A stretch of DNA of 64,000 bases from PALSA-505 sp036495485 (lineage in GTDB: Bacteria > Actinomycetota > Actinomycetes > Streptosporangiales > Streptosporangiaceae): the NCBI GenBank assembly GCA_036495485.1, contig DASXMU010000107.1:1-64000 (forward strand), written 5' to 3'. The position numbers were made by a program, and so were the translations under genes. Below the pieces are notes generated by a model. The model ran no database searches and was not told the origin of the DNA. It saw only the letters and a program-made list of their open reading frames with translations. This document shows, piece by piece, positions 21,790-29,044 of the stretch. How positions within the stretch are numbered: position 1 is the stretch's first letter; every line of letters starts with the position of its first letter.

Positions 21790-22829
21790 GATTCAGGAGA
21801 CAAAGTGAAGAATTCCTGGAAGTGACTCAGCCTGCACGGGCAGACGACGAATACCTGGGTGATATGCTCGGCGGCCACGTCATCACCCAGATCATCGCTT
21901 CGGCAGTGCGATTCGGCCTTCCAGATCTGCTTGCCCATGGGTCAGTATCTGGCCGTCAGCTTAGCGCGCTTACCGGAATTGGATTGCCGGAACTGCGACG
22001 GTTCATGCGTGCGCTTGCTGGGCTTGGCCTGGTGACGGCAACCGGCACCGGGGACTACCAGGGCACGCCGCTGGCCCGGCACTTGCTGCGTGACAGCGGC
22101 AGGCTGCACGGCCACGCGCTGATGTCCGGCCAGGAATATTACGAGGCATGGTCTGAGCTGGACTCGGTTCTGCGTACCGGCAAGTCTGCATACGAGTTGC
22201 GTCACGGACGCGATCTTTGGGCAAGGCTCTCCGACGACGAAGACCTGGCAACATCCTTTAACCGGACCATGCGGTGGAACATGGAGCGGACTCTAGCCGA
22301 GATCCTCGATCTCTACAGCTTTCCCGAGAGGGGAATCATCGCAGACCTGGGGGCTGGCGATGGCGCTTTGTCGGCCACGCTCCTACGGCGGTATCCAGGC
22401 CTGCGGGCCATCGTGTTCGAGCAGCCTTCTGCCGTTTGCCACTCTAGCCGGGCGATGAGGGCACAGGGCCTGGCTGACCGATGCGAGTTCATCGGCGGCA
22501 GCTTCCTGGACGCGGTTCCCCAGGGGGCTGACCTTTACCTGCTGAAGTCAGTGATCCACAACTGGGATGACGCAACGGCGGTGCGGATTCTCAGCAACTG
22601 CCGGGATGCCATGAGCCCAGATAACCGGCTTATCCTCATCGAACGGGCCAGATTTGATGGTGACCCACTGGAAGTGGCGGTGCGCGACCTGGCCATGTTG
22701 GTGCTCTTTGGCTCGCACGACCGGACCAGCAAAGAATACGGCGAGCTCATGAGACAAGCCGGGCTGCGAGTGATCTGCACTGCCATGGGCCCCTCAGGTA
22801 TCTGCGTGCTGGAAGCCGGGGCAGCATAG
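21786..22829 (+). CDS. O-methyltransferase, acetylserotonin/PKS-tailoring type (family 2)
   Basis: 347 aa. An N-terminal winged-helix dimerisation domain (ASAVRFGLPDLLAHG, LSALTGIGLPELRRFMRAL) is followed by the SAM domain with IADLGAGDGALSA and the LKSVIHNWDD segment, where H and D are the usual catalytic-base region. This is the architecture of plant-type and polyketide O-methyltransferases (DnrK/TcmN/CalO families). It is translationally coupled to the DUF5825-like gene by a 4-nt overlap, which suggests the radical SAM step and this methylation act on the same product. Confidence 0.93.
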   Translation: MRFRRQSEEFLEVTQPARADDEYLGDMLGGHVITQIIASAVRFGLPDLLAHGSVSGRQLSALTGIGLPELRRFMRALAGLGLVTATGTGDYQGTPLARHLLRDSGRLHGHALMSGQEYYEAWSELDSVLRTGKSAYELRHGRDLWARLSDDEDLATSFNRTMRWNMERTLAEILDLYSFPERGIIADLGAGDGALSATLLRRYPGLRAIVFEQPSAVCHSSRAMRAQGLADRCEFIGGSFLDAVPQGADLYLLKSVIHNWDDATAVRILSNCRDAMSPDNRLILIERARFDGDPLEVAVRDLAMLVLFGSHDRTSKEYGELMRQAGLRVICTAMGPSGICVLEAGAA

Positions 22830-22910
22830 TAGCGGCACTATGCCGAGGACGACTACAGGGAGGCTCGCTCGAAGAGCCGCTGCCCCTCATACTGCCGGAG
22901 TGGAGCAATC

Positions 22911-23354
22911 ATGACAGAACCCGCGCCCCGCACCGACTATGCCGATCTTCCCGCGGCCGAAGAGGATCGTGACGCCAGGACCCGGGCCCGGCTGGAGCAG
23001 CACTGGGGGGCCTCAGAGAGCGGGGACATCGACACCGAGCACGCGATCTACGCCGAAGATGCGATCCTGGACTACCAGCAGTCGGGGGAACGCTTCCGTG
23101 GCCGGTCAAAGATCCAGGCCCAGCGCGGCGGGCACCCGGCTGAACGCCACTTCACTGTCCTGCGGATCCGGGGCGGCGGCGACCTGTGGGTGAGCGAGTG
23201 CGTGATCACCTATGACGGCGTACCCACCTACTCGGTGAGTGTCATGGAGTTCACCGGCGATCTGGTCACGCACGAGACCCAGTACTTTGCCGACCCCTTC
23301 CCCGCGCCCGCATCGCGGGTGGCGCTAGCTGAGCCGATCCCTGGCCACGACTGA
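22911..23354 (+). CDS. SnoaL-like (NTF2-fold) protein
   Basis: 147 aa, with GGAG 9-12 nt before the ATG. The pattern LEQHWGASESGDIDTEHAI, a middle FRGRSKIQ and a hydrophobic strand-rich C-terminal half match SnoaL-like/NTF2-fold proteins. The family includes polyketide cyclases, hydroxylases and isomerases, as well as many with no catalysis, so the reaction cannot be named. It is 81 nt after the O-methyltransferase and convergent with the cysteine-rich protein gene, from which it is separated by a hairpin. Confidence 0.8.
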   Translation: MTEPAPRTDYADLPAAEEDRDARTRARLEQHWGASESGDIDTEHAIYAEDAILDYQQSGERFRGRSKIQAQRGGHPAERHFTVLRIRGGGDLWVSECVITYDGVPTYSVSVMEFTGDLVTHETQYFADPFPAPASRVALAEPIPGHD

Positions 23355-23364
23355 CCGTGCATTC

Positions 23365-23393
23365 AAACGGCGCCGCACCTGGGCCGGCCGTTT
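23365..23393. terminator. Hairpin between convergent genes
   Basis: AAACGGC (23365-23371) and GCCGTTT (23387-23393) form a 7-bp stem with a 15-nt GC-rich loop. It lies between the stop of the SnoaL-like gene (plus) and the stop of the cysteine-rich gene (minus), so it could terminate both. Confidence 0.45.
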
Positions 23394-23410
23394 ACCTAAG
23401 CGGAATTGAG

Positions 23411-23749
23411 CTAAGGGCAATTGATCGTATAGGACTGGCAGCCAGGCCTGTGAGCGACCGTGCAGGAGGTGACAGTCTTGCCGCCGGGGCACACGCACCG
23501 GTAGCAGCACTGCCCGCTCGGGCACGTTTTCCCGCAAGCGCCTTTGTCATAAGTGCACAGGCCGGTGCCGCCATGCGGTTTTTGCCCTTTTGACCTCACC
23601 GCGGCGGAGGCTGACATTCCTGCGAGTTCCGCACCGCCACCTATGAAGGCGGCGGCGACCGCGCCGATGACGCCGGCCCGGCGGAGGAAATGACGACGGG
23701 TGGGGCCCTCGTGACTCTCGCCACCCTGGCCGTTATTCCCGTATGACAT
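23411..23749 (-). CDS. Tat-exported cysteine-rich small protein
   Basis: 112 aa from the ATG at 23749; an in-frame ATG two codons up (23755) directly abuts the AAGGGAG ribosome-binding site, so the inner start is preferred. The N-terminus carries a twin-arginine signal (TRRHFLRRAG, then a long hydrophobic Ala/Gly stretch ending near SASA). The mature part is only about 60 residues and holds ten cysteines in its last 50, spaced C-x6-C-x3-C-x4-CC-x2-C-x-C-x8-C-x7-C-x6-C. It has no tryptophan, so it is not a methylamine dehydrogenase light chain, despite the divergent MauE-MauD pair next to it. Five disulfides are possible. Role unknown: secreted disulfide-rich protein, possibly a bioactive peptide or electron-transfer partner. 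Confidence 0.8.
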   Translation of the reverse strand: MSYGNNGQGGESHEGPTRRHFLRRAGVIGAVAAAFIGGGAELAGMSASAAVRSKGQKPHGGTGLCTYDKGACGKTCPSGQCCYRCVCPGGKTVTSCTVAHRPGCQSYTINCP

Positions 23750-24042
23750 CTGCATCTCCCTTCCCCGGCAGAGGAACGGTAAACGATATCTCCCCCCGCT
23801 GAGGATGTTACTCTTTCCGGTTGCCCGGTGACCCGAACTCGCGGGCGAGTATTGACTAGCCCTCTGGTAACCTCATCCTTACGGACTGGTTAGAAACGCC
23901 CTTTCCGGCGTGTGGCAATGACCGTATTAACGATCTTCCCTCGCTCAACCATTCAGCAGGGATGTAGGATCGCATTGAGCTGGGGCTTAGGTGTTCTTTG
24001 TGGAACGCTGTGTGCCAGGTGCATCAGTGATCGCAGAGCCAG

Positions 24043-24681
24043 ATGGGACTGGAGACAGTGGCGGGACTGGTTATGCTCGCCGTGCGGTGGTTCCTCGCCG
24101 GCGTTTTCCTTCGATCCGGTGTGGGCAAGGTCACCGCGCTGGCACAGTTCCGCACAGCGGTCGCGAACTACCGGCTGCTGCCCGCTGTGCTGGTCGCACC
24201 GGTCGCCTACGGCCTGCCCTTCGCTGAGATCGCGGCCGCCATCCTGCTCGCCCTGGGCATCTTGCCGTTGGTCGTCGCGGCCGCTCTGGCGCTGCTGCTG
24301 CTCGCGTTCGCCGTGGCCATCGCGGTGAACCTGGCCCGGGGCCGCGTGATCGACTGCGGGTGCGCGGGCTCCGCCGCGGCACCCCGGATGATCAGCTGGC
24401 GGCATGTGGTGACCGACCTGGTACTCGCCGGCGCGGCGGTGGCGGTGGCGACGGTGCCTCCCCCTGCGGATCTGTGGCTGGGGCCGCGCGGCCTGGCCAG
24501 TGTCGCGACGCCGGCGGGAGGCGTGTTCCCGGTCCTCCTCTCCGTCCTGGTCTGCCTCGCCGTCGTGACGCTGCTGCGCCGGACTGGCGCCGTCATGGCC
24601 CTGGTCAGGGCTACCGGAGAGAGTCTCAAGGAAGCGGATGGGGTATCCCATCCCGCTCGCAGCGACCCTGGGAGGCGATGA
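24043..24681 (+). CDS. MauE/DoxX-like integral membrane protein
   Basis: 212 aa with about four to five hydrophobic segments. It starts LRSGVGKVTAL-like after the first helix, has a GLPFAEIAAAILLALGI helix and the DCGCAG motif near residue 105 that is characteristic of MauE. MauE works with MauD in the periplasm to form disulfides in the methylamine dehydrogenase light chain. Here no dehydrogenase subunits are present. The stop overlaps the MauD-like start (ATGA at 24678), so they are coupled. The only cysteine-rich exported protein nearby is the divergent one at 23411-23749, a natural candidate substrate (inference). The 293 bp in front, up to 23750, hold no gene. Confidence 0.85.
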   Translation: MGLETVAGLVMLAVRWFLAGVFLRSGVGKVTALAQFRTAVANYRLLPAVLVAPVAYGLPFAEIAAAILLALGILPLVVAAALALLLLAFAVAIAVNLARGRVIDCGCAGSAAAPRMISWRHVVTDLVLAGAAVAVATVPPPADLWLGPRGLASVATPAGGVFPVLLSVLVCLAVVTLLRRTGAVMALVRATGESLKEADGVSHPARSDPGRR

Positions 24682-25217
24682 TGCCGATCGGCTGGGCCGT
24701 CACTGTCGTAGTCCTGTGCGTCGCGGTTGTGGTGCTCGCGATCGTCGTGCTTGGGCTGCTCCGGCAGGTAACCCCGGTCCTCGAGCAGGCAGCGACGGCC
24801 ATCAGGGCGGCCCCCGGTCTCGAGTCGCAGGGCCCTCCCGTCGGCCACCGGATACCGGACTTCACCGTGAGCGGAACCGGCGGAGTTATCACCGCGGAGC
24901 AGTTGCGCGGACGGCCGTCGGTGTTGCTGTTCCTGAGCGTCGGCTGCGGCCCGTGCGAGGATCTTGCGGCTGAGCTGCACAGCTCCGATCCCGGTGACCT
25001 GACCGGTCGGCTGGTCGTCGTCACCGAACCCGACGGGCCGGACAAGCTCAGGCTGCCCGCTGGACTGCGGATCCTGATTGAGCAGAACAGGGAAGTATCA
25101 GACCCGTTGTCCGTCATCGGCACCCCGTTCGGGATCGCGCTGGACTCGGCGGGAATTGTCACCGCCACCGGTATCCCCAACACGCTGGAACAGCTCAGCG
25201 GCCTGCTGGATCGTTGA
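24678..25217 (+). CDS. MauD-like membrane-anchored thioredoxin-fold protein
   Basis: 179 aa, start ATG overlapping the MauE stop with GGGAGG upstream. A single N-terminal membrane helix (residues about 4-27) is followed by a TlpA/redoxin fold with the redox motif GCGPCEDL (CxxC) near residue 91 and a cis-Pro region GTPFGIAL. MauD proteins act outside the membrane as thiol-disulfide oxidoreductases for folding of MADH light chain. Together with MauE this gives a dedicated disulfide-forming pair. The partner client is not known; the ten-cysteine Tat protein next door is the best candidate. Confidence 0.88.
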   Translation: MMPIGWAVTVVVLCVAVVVLAIVVLGLLRQVTPVLEQAATAIRAAPGLESQGPPVGHRIPDFTVSGTGGVITAEQLRGRPSVLLFLSVGCGPCEDLAAELHSSDPGDLTGRLVVVTEPDGPDKLRLPAGLRILIEQNREVSDPLSVIGTPFGIALDSAGIVTATGIPNTLEQLSGLLDR

Positions 25218-25323
25218 CCGGTACGCTAAAAGGGACGTGATGTCATCGACACCGGCCCTGGTCATTATCTGCCACCGTGGATTACAGCAGCACTGGTAGC
25301 CTTGTCCGTCGCGGCTGGGGGAG

Positions 25324-25499
25324 TAACCCCGTAACAACCCCTAAACCATATCTCACATCGGCAAGGGCTGGTAGGGGTATATCGGAGACAATGGTCATCT
25401 GCGGCATTCATTATGCCAATGACCAGGAAACTGGGTTAGGGGTTGTGGGCGGCCGGCCAGGTGCTTAGTGTGCGTAAAAGGCATGTGCCTGGAAGGGGG
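25324..25499 (+). promoter_or_regulatory. ccr promoter region (copy A of an inverted duplication)
   Basis: TAACCCC (25324-25330) and CAACCCC (25335-25341) are spaced 11 bp. Downstream AGGGGTT (25438-25444) overlaps a -35-like TTGTGG (25443-25448), and after 17 nt comes TAGTGT (25466-25471) as -10. The region from 25324 through the first 30 or so codons of ccr is repeated, inverted, at 28607-28936. The -35/-10 architecture is kept in both copies, which supports the promoter call. Confidence 0.6.
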
Positions 25500-26846
25500 A
25501 TGCGCGTGGACTGCGCGTTCGTGGAAACCGTGATGTCGTTGCAGGCCCGGCCCGATGACATCGAGTCGCTGCCATTGCCGGAATCGTACCGGGCAGCCGT
25601 GCTGTTCAAGGATGAACAGCACATGTTCGACGGAATTCCGGTGGCGCATCGCGACCCCGCCAAGTCCCTGCACCTGACGGAGGTGCCCACGCCAGCACCG
25701 GGACCCGGGGAAGTCCTGGTGGCGACGATGGCGAGTTCCGTGAATTACAACACGGTCTGGAGCGCGATGTTCGAGCCCGTGCCCACGTTCGCGTTCCTGG
25801 AGCGGTACGCGCGCACTGGGGGACTCGCGGCCAGGCACGACCAGCCTTACCACGTCGTCGGGTCCGACCTCGCCGGGGTTGTGCTGCGGACGGGGCCCGG
25901 CGTCCGGCGCTGGCGCCCGGGCCAGCGGGTGGTGGCCCACTGCCTCAGCGTCGAGCTGGAAGACCCCGCGGGCCATGACGACTCGATGCTCGATCCCGAG
26001 CAGCGGATCTGGGGATTCGAAACCAACTTCGGCGGGCTCGCCGAGCTCGCACTGGTCAAGGCAAACCAGCTGATGCCCAAGCCGGCTCACCTGACCTGGG
26101 AGGAGGCTGCTGTGTCCGGGCTGGTTAACTCGACCGCGTACAGGCAGCTCGTCTCGCGCAACGGTGCGGACATGCGGCAGGGGGACAACGTCCTCATCTG
26201 GGGCGCGGCCGGCGGCCTGGGCTCGTATGCCACCCAGTACGCGCTGGCTGGGGGCGCCTTCCCGATCTGCGTGGTGTCCAGCCCTCGTAAGGCCGGGATC
26301 TGCCGGGCGATGGGCGCGGAGGCGGTCATCGACCGCAGTGCGGAGAACTACCGTTTCTGGTCCGACGACCATACCCAGGACCCCCGCGAATGGCGGCGGT
26401 TCGGCCAGCGCATCAGGGAACTGACGGGCGGCGAGGACGTGGACGTCGTCTTCGAGCATCCAGGGCGCGACACCTTCGGCGCCTCTGTCTACGTCGCCCG
26501 TCGCGGCGGCACGGTCGTCACCTGCGCGTCGACCACCGGATACCTGCATGAGTTCGACAACAGGTACCTGTGGATGAAGGTCAAGCGGATCACCGGCTCG
26601 CACTTCGCCAACTATTACGAGGCGTGGCAGGCGAACCGGCTGATCACGCGAGGCCGGATCCATCCGTCGCTATCGCGCACGTATCCGCTGGCAGACGTCG
26701 GCCTGGCGGTCGAGGCCGTCCGCGGGAACCGGCACCAGGGCAAGGTGGGCGTGCTGTGCCTCGCCGCGACGGAGGGCGCAGGGGTGGACGCGCCGGAGTT
26801 CCGCGCCCGCCATGAGGCCGCAATCAACCGGTTCCGCGACCGATGA
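25500..26846 (+). CDS. ccr: Crotonyl-CoA carboxylase/reductase
   Basis: 448 aa. This enzyme reductively carboxylates crotonyl-CoA (or longer 2-enoyl-CoAs) to ethylmalonyl-CoA (or alkylmalonyl-CoAs), PKS extender units. The CO2-binding residues of characterised CCRs are all present: N82 in SSVNYNTVW, F173-E174 in GFETNFGG and H368 in GSHFANY; the NADPH loop is WGAAGGLGS. So it is a true carboxylase and not a plain medium-chain reductase. ATG at 25500 is close to GGAAGG; a GTG at 25506 is the start conserved in the duplicated copy and may be the real one. The stop overlaps the ATG of the broken PKS gene. None of the ATs seen in the window looks clearly ethylmalonyl-specific. Confidence 0.95.
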   Translation: MRVDCAFVETVMSLQARPDDIESLPLPESYRAAVLFKDEQHMFDGIPVAHRDPAKSLHLTEVPTPAPGPGEVLVATMASSVNYNTVWSAMFEPVPTFAFLERYARTGGLAARHDQPYHVVGSDLAGVVLRTGPGVRRWRPGQRVVAHCLSVELEDPAGHDDSMLDPEQRIWGFETNFGGLAELALVKANQLMPKPAHLTWEEAAVSGLVNSTAYRQLVSRNGADMRQGDNVLIWGAAGGLGSYATQYALAGGAFPICVVSSPRKAGICRAMGAEAVIDRSAENYRFWSDDHTQDPREWRRFGQRIRELTGGEDVDVVFEHPGRDTFGASVYVARRGGTVVTCASTTGYLHEFDNRYLWMKVKRITGSHFANYYEAWQANRLITRGRIHPSLSRTYPLADVGLAVEAVRGNRHQGKVGVLCLAATEGAGVDAPEFRARHEAAINRFRDR

Positions 26847-27123
26847 CCGATCAGGCCATCGCGGTCATCGGGCTGTCCGGCCGGCTCCCCGCCGCCCTGG
26901 CCCGCGATCGTTCTGGCGGATGCTGCGCGACGGCGTCGACGGGGTCACCGAGGTGCCCGGCGGACGGTGGGACGCGGTCGCGCTGCTCGCGGAGGGAATC
27001 GGGCACGGCGGCCTCCTGAGCGGCGTCGGACGGCGGCTTTCCGAGCGGCGTCGGACGGCGGCCTCCTGAGCGGCGTCGACCTGTTCGATCCGGAGTTCTT
27101 CGGCATCTCCTCGCGGGAGGCCG
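26843..27123 (+). pseudogene. Truncated, frameshifted PKS ketosynthase start
   Basis: The ATG overlaps the ccr stop (ATGA) and opens with MTDQAIAVIGLSGRLP, the N-terminus of a KS. The frame then shifts near 26900-26911, continuing as FWRMLRDGVDGVTEVPGGRWD. It shifts again at a 25-bp tandem triplication, and ends with LFDPEFFGISSREAV, just before the expected MDPQQR. Homology stops at the ferredoxin gene stop codon (27124). About 75 residues of KS remain, so it cannot be functional. It shows that ccr once led into a PKS gene. Confidence 0.85.
27018..27078 (+). repeat. 25-bp tandem repeat disrupting the PKS remnant
   Basis: GAGCGGCGTCG begins at 27018, 27043 and 27068, a period of 25 bp. The first two units are near-identical over the full 25 bp (unit 2 ends CTCCT where unit 1 ends TTTCC) and the third runs into the KS sequence. 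Removing two units (50 bp) restores the frame GLLSGVDLF, so the expansion is a frame-breaking event. Confidence 0.8.
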
Positions 27124-27318
27124 TCACTCCTCGACGATCTGCACGGCTCCGGAAGGACACAGCACCGCGGCCTGGCGCACGGCCTTGCCGTGGGGTCCGG
27201 GGTCGGGGCTCAGCACGGTGACGAGCCCGTCGTCGCCCTGGTCGAAGACCTCCGGCGCGGTGAGCGCGCACAGTCCGGCACCGATGCAGACGTCGCGGTC
27301 GGCGGTGACACGCATCAT
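27124..27318 (-). CDS. Single-cluster ferredoxin (3Fe-4S type)
   Basis: 64 aa. Cluster ligands: CIGAGLC (C-x5-C) and the distal LCPSG cysteine. This three-cysteine pattern is typical of the 3Fe-4S ferredoxins paired with actinomycete P450s. Either of two adjacent ATG codons can start it. It lies 15 nt after the P450 stop, so it is the second gene of a P450-ferredoxin operon and the likely electron donor. Its stop codon abuts the truncated PKS remnant of the opposite strand. Confidence 0.95.
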   Translation of the reverse strand: MMRVTADRDVCIGAGLCALTAPEVFDQGDDGLVTVLSPDPGPHGKAVRQAAVLCPSGAVQIVEE

Positions 27319-27333
27319 GTCTCCTTTCTCCGG

Positions 27334-28530
27334 TCACCAGGTTACGGGGAGCTCGTAGAGGCCATGAATGGTGCCGGTTGGCCGCAGCCGCAGCTTCTCG
27401 GCCGGTACGGCCAGCCGCAGGCCGGGGAGCCGGTCGAACAGCGCGGTCAGCGCGATCTGCAGCTCCGCGCGCGCCAGGTGCTGGCCGATGCACTGGTGAA
27501 TGCCGTACCCGAAGGCCAGGTGGTTGCGCGCCGGACGCCGTACGTCCAGGGTGTCGGGGTCGGTGAAGGTCGCTCCGTCGCGGTTGTTGATGGAGATGTC
27601 CACGAGGACACCTTCGCCCGCGCGGATCGTCAGCCCCTCGACCTCGATGTCGGCCTTCGCGACGCGCGCGCCCGATATGTCGGCGATGGACAGGAAGCGC
27701 AGCAACTCCTCGACGGCCGTCACCATAGCTTCGGGCTCGGTGCGCAGCACCGCGAGCTGGCCGGGGTGTTCCAGCAGCGTGACCACGCCGAGCGAGGTCA
27801 TCGACGCGGTGGACTCGTGACCGCCCAAGAGCAGCTGGAGGCTGAGCTCCACCAGGTCCTCGTGGTCGATCTCCCCCTCCGCGAGCGGCCCGTCCACCAG
27901 GCGCTGGATCAGGCCGGGCCGGTAGCCTCTGGAGTCGGCCAGGCCGGCGATGTAGCCCTCCAGCTCCGCGCGTGCGGCGACCGCCTCGTCAGGCGACTGC
28001 ACGTTGATCAGCCGGCGGCTCGCGTCCTGGAAGAAGTCGTGATCCTCGTACGGCACACCGAGCATGCGGCAGATGATCATCGATGGCACGGGGCTCGAGA
28101 AGGAGCTGACCAGGTCGGCGGGCGGACCCGCGGCGATCATGCCGTCCAGGAAGCCGCGGATGACCTGCTCGATCTCGGGGCGCATGGCCTTGATCCGCTT
28201 CCCAGTGAACTCACCGATCAGCATCCGCCGGTACCGCCCATGCTCGGGTGCATCCATCCCGCTGAGCACCCGCCGCGGGAACCGCCGGAACGCCTCGAAC
28301 TGGGGCAGCGTCACCGGGAAGCCCGGATCCTTCCGGTTGATGGACAGCCGCTGGTCGGCCAGCATCCTGCGGGCGACGTCGTACCGGGTGACCACCCACA
28401 CCGTCCTGCCGCTGTAAAGCCGGACCCGGTGCAGCGGCGCTCCGTCGCGCAGCTCGTCGTAGTCCGGGGACGGGTGGTACGGGCAGGTGCGGGACCGGGG
28501 GAAGGCGGGAGCGTCCGTGACTTCGGTCAT
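27334..28530 (-). CDS. Cytochrome P450
   Basis: 398 aa, typical bacterial soluble class I P450. Motifs: C-helix MDAPEHGRYRRM, I-helix LLGGHESTAS, ExxR in EELLRF and haem loop FGYGIHQCIGQHLAR. The DAPEHxRxRR and GGHEST forms resemble CYP105/CYP107-like antibiotic P450s. It is paired with the ferredoxin downstream. Its promoter region is a diverged inverted copy of the ccr promoter, and the mRNA leader would include a remnant of the ccr coding start. It probably oxidises the polyketide or a tailored intermediate. Confidence 0.96.
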   Translation of the reverse strand: MTEVTDAPAFPRSRTCPYHPSPDYDELRDGAPLHRVRLYSGRTVWVVTRYDVARRMLADQRLSINRKDPGFPVTLPQFEAFRRFPRRVLSGMDAPEHGRYRRMLIGEFTGKRIKAMRPEIEQVIRGFLDGMIAAGPPADLVSSFSSPVPSMIICRMLGVPYEDHDFFQDASRRLINVQSPDEAVAARAELEGYIAGLADSRGYRPGLIQRLVDGPLAEGEIDHEDLVELSLQLLLGGHESTASMTSLGVVTLLEHPGQLAVLRTEPEAMVTAVEELLRFLSIADISGARVAKADIEVEGLTIRAGEGVLVDISINNRDGATFTDPDTLDVRRPARNHLAFGYGIHQCIGQHLARAELQIALTALFDRLPGLRLAVPAEKLRLRPTGTIHGLYELPVTW

Positions 28531-28606
28531 GGCATCCTCCTGGCTGCGATTAAATGGAGAGCCAAATAAAGAACGCCATGTACTTCAAGACTCAGAGTAT
28601 GCTCGC

Positions 28607-28738
28607 CTAGCGGAGAAGACAACGGAGCCTGCCTTGACATCGGTCGATCACCGCGTACGAATTCGGCAATGACAGTGACCCTATGTTGCCAGGACCGGCC
28701 TCCGGCGACCCGATGGTTTCCACGAACGCACGGTCCAC
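28607..28738 (-). pseudogene. Duplicated 5' coding remnant of ccr
   Basis: From a GTG at 28738 the minus strand reads VDRAFVETIGSPEAGP, then SLSLPNSY, then stops at 28607 after 43 codons. The intact gene reads VDCAFVETVMSLQARP and SLPLPESY at the same place. Homology ends after about 32 codons. It may still be translated as a short peptide ahead of the P450. Confidence 0.75.
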
Positions 28739-28936
28739 ATGCTTCCCCTTCCAGCCACATGGCTATTGGATATGCTAAGCACCTTGCCGGTCGCCGGCAA
28801 CCCCTAACCACAGTATCCGGTCATTGACATAATGAATGCCGCAGATGGCTATTGTCTCCGATATCCCCCCGCCAGGGTCCCCGATATACCACTGCCAGCC
28901 TTTGCCGGTGTGAGATATGGGGTTGTTATGGGGTTG
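28739..28936 (-). promoter_or_regulatory. P450-operon promoter region (copy B of the inverted duplication)
   Basis: On the minus strand it matches copy A (25324-25499) closely, with about 24 extra bases near 28855-28885. It keeps AGGGG before TTGCCG (28800-28795) and, 17 nt on, TAGCAT (28777-28772) as -10. TSS would fall near 28765, giving a leader of about 235 nt before the P450 start at 28530. CAACCCC heptamers 11 bp apart occur at its far end, as in copy A. Confidence 0.6.
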
Positions 28937-28988
28937 CTGTTGTAGTACTAGGGGTTGGCTATGGATTGGTAGGGGTTGGTAGGGGTTG
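28919..28988 (+). repeat. Five GGGGTTG heptamers in helical phase
   Basis: GGGGTTG starts at 28919, 28930, 28951, 28972 and 28982, so the spacings are 11, 21, 21 and 10 bp, close to one or two helix turns. A degenerate copy (GGATTGG) fills the position near 28963. Heptamer direct repeats at 11 or 22 bp are the usual target of SARP-type activators. The region lies between the divergent P450 operon and the FAD oxidase gene. Confidence 0.7.
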
Positions 28989-29000
28989 GTGTATGACAGG

Positions 29001-29044
29001 GGCTATCTTCATAGTTAGGACACGGCTATCTTCCTAGTAAGGAC
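29001..29044 (+). repeat. Pair of 21-nt direct repeats
   Basis: GGCTATCTTCATAGTTAGGA(C) at 29001-29021 recurs with two changes at 29024-29044 (period 23). Another such pair follows at 29132. The stretch 28989-29217 contains no gene I can support. Confidence 0.75.

Noticed and set aside
22840..22914. 24-codon ORF between the O-methyltransferase and SnoaL-like gene, considered as RiPP precursor
   Set aside because: No leader-like pattern, no core-like residues, no ribosome-binding site; overlaps the next start.
23411..23749. Reading the ten-cysteine protein as a methylamine dehydrogenase light chain
   Set aside because: The mature part is too short and contains no tryptophan, so the tryptophan-tryptophylquinone cofactor could not form.
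25277..25468. 63-codon plus-strand ORF before ccr
   Set aside because: It lies in the duplicated promoter region; its frame is not conserved in the inverted copy.
27190..28569. 459-codon plus-strand frame
   Set aside because: Antisense to the P450, whose haem loop, ExxR and I-helix are clear on the minus strand.
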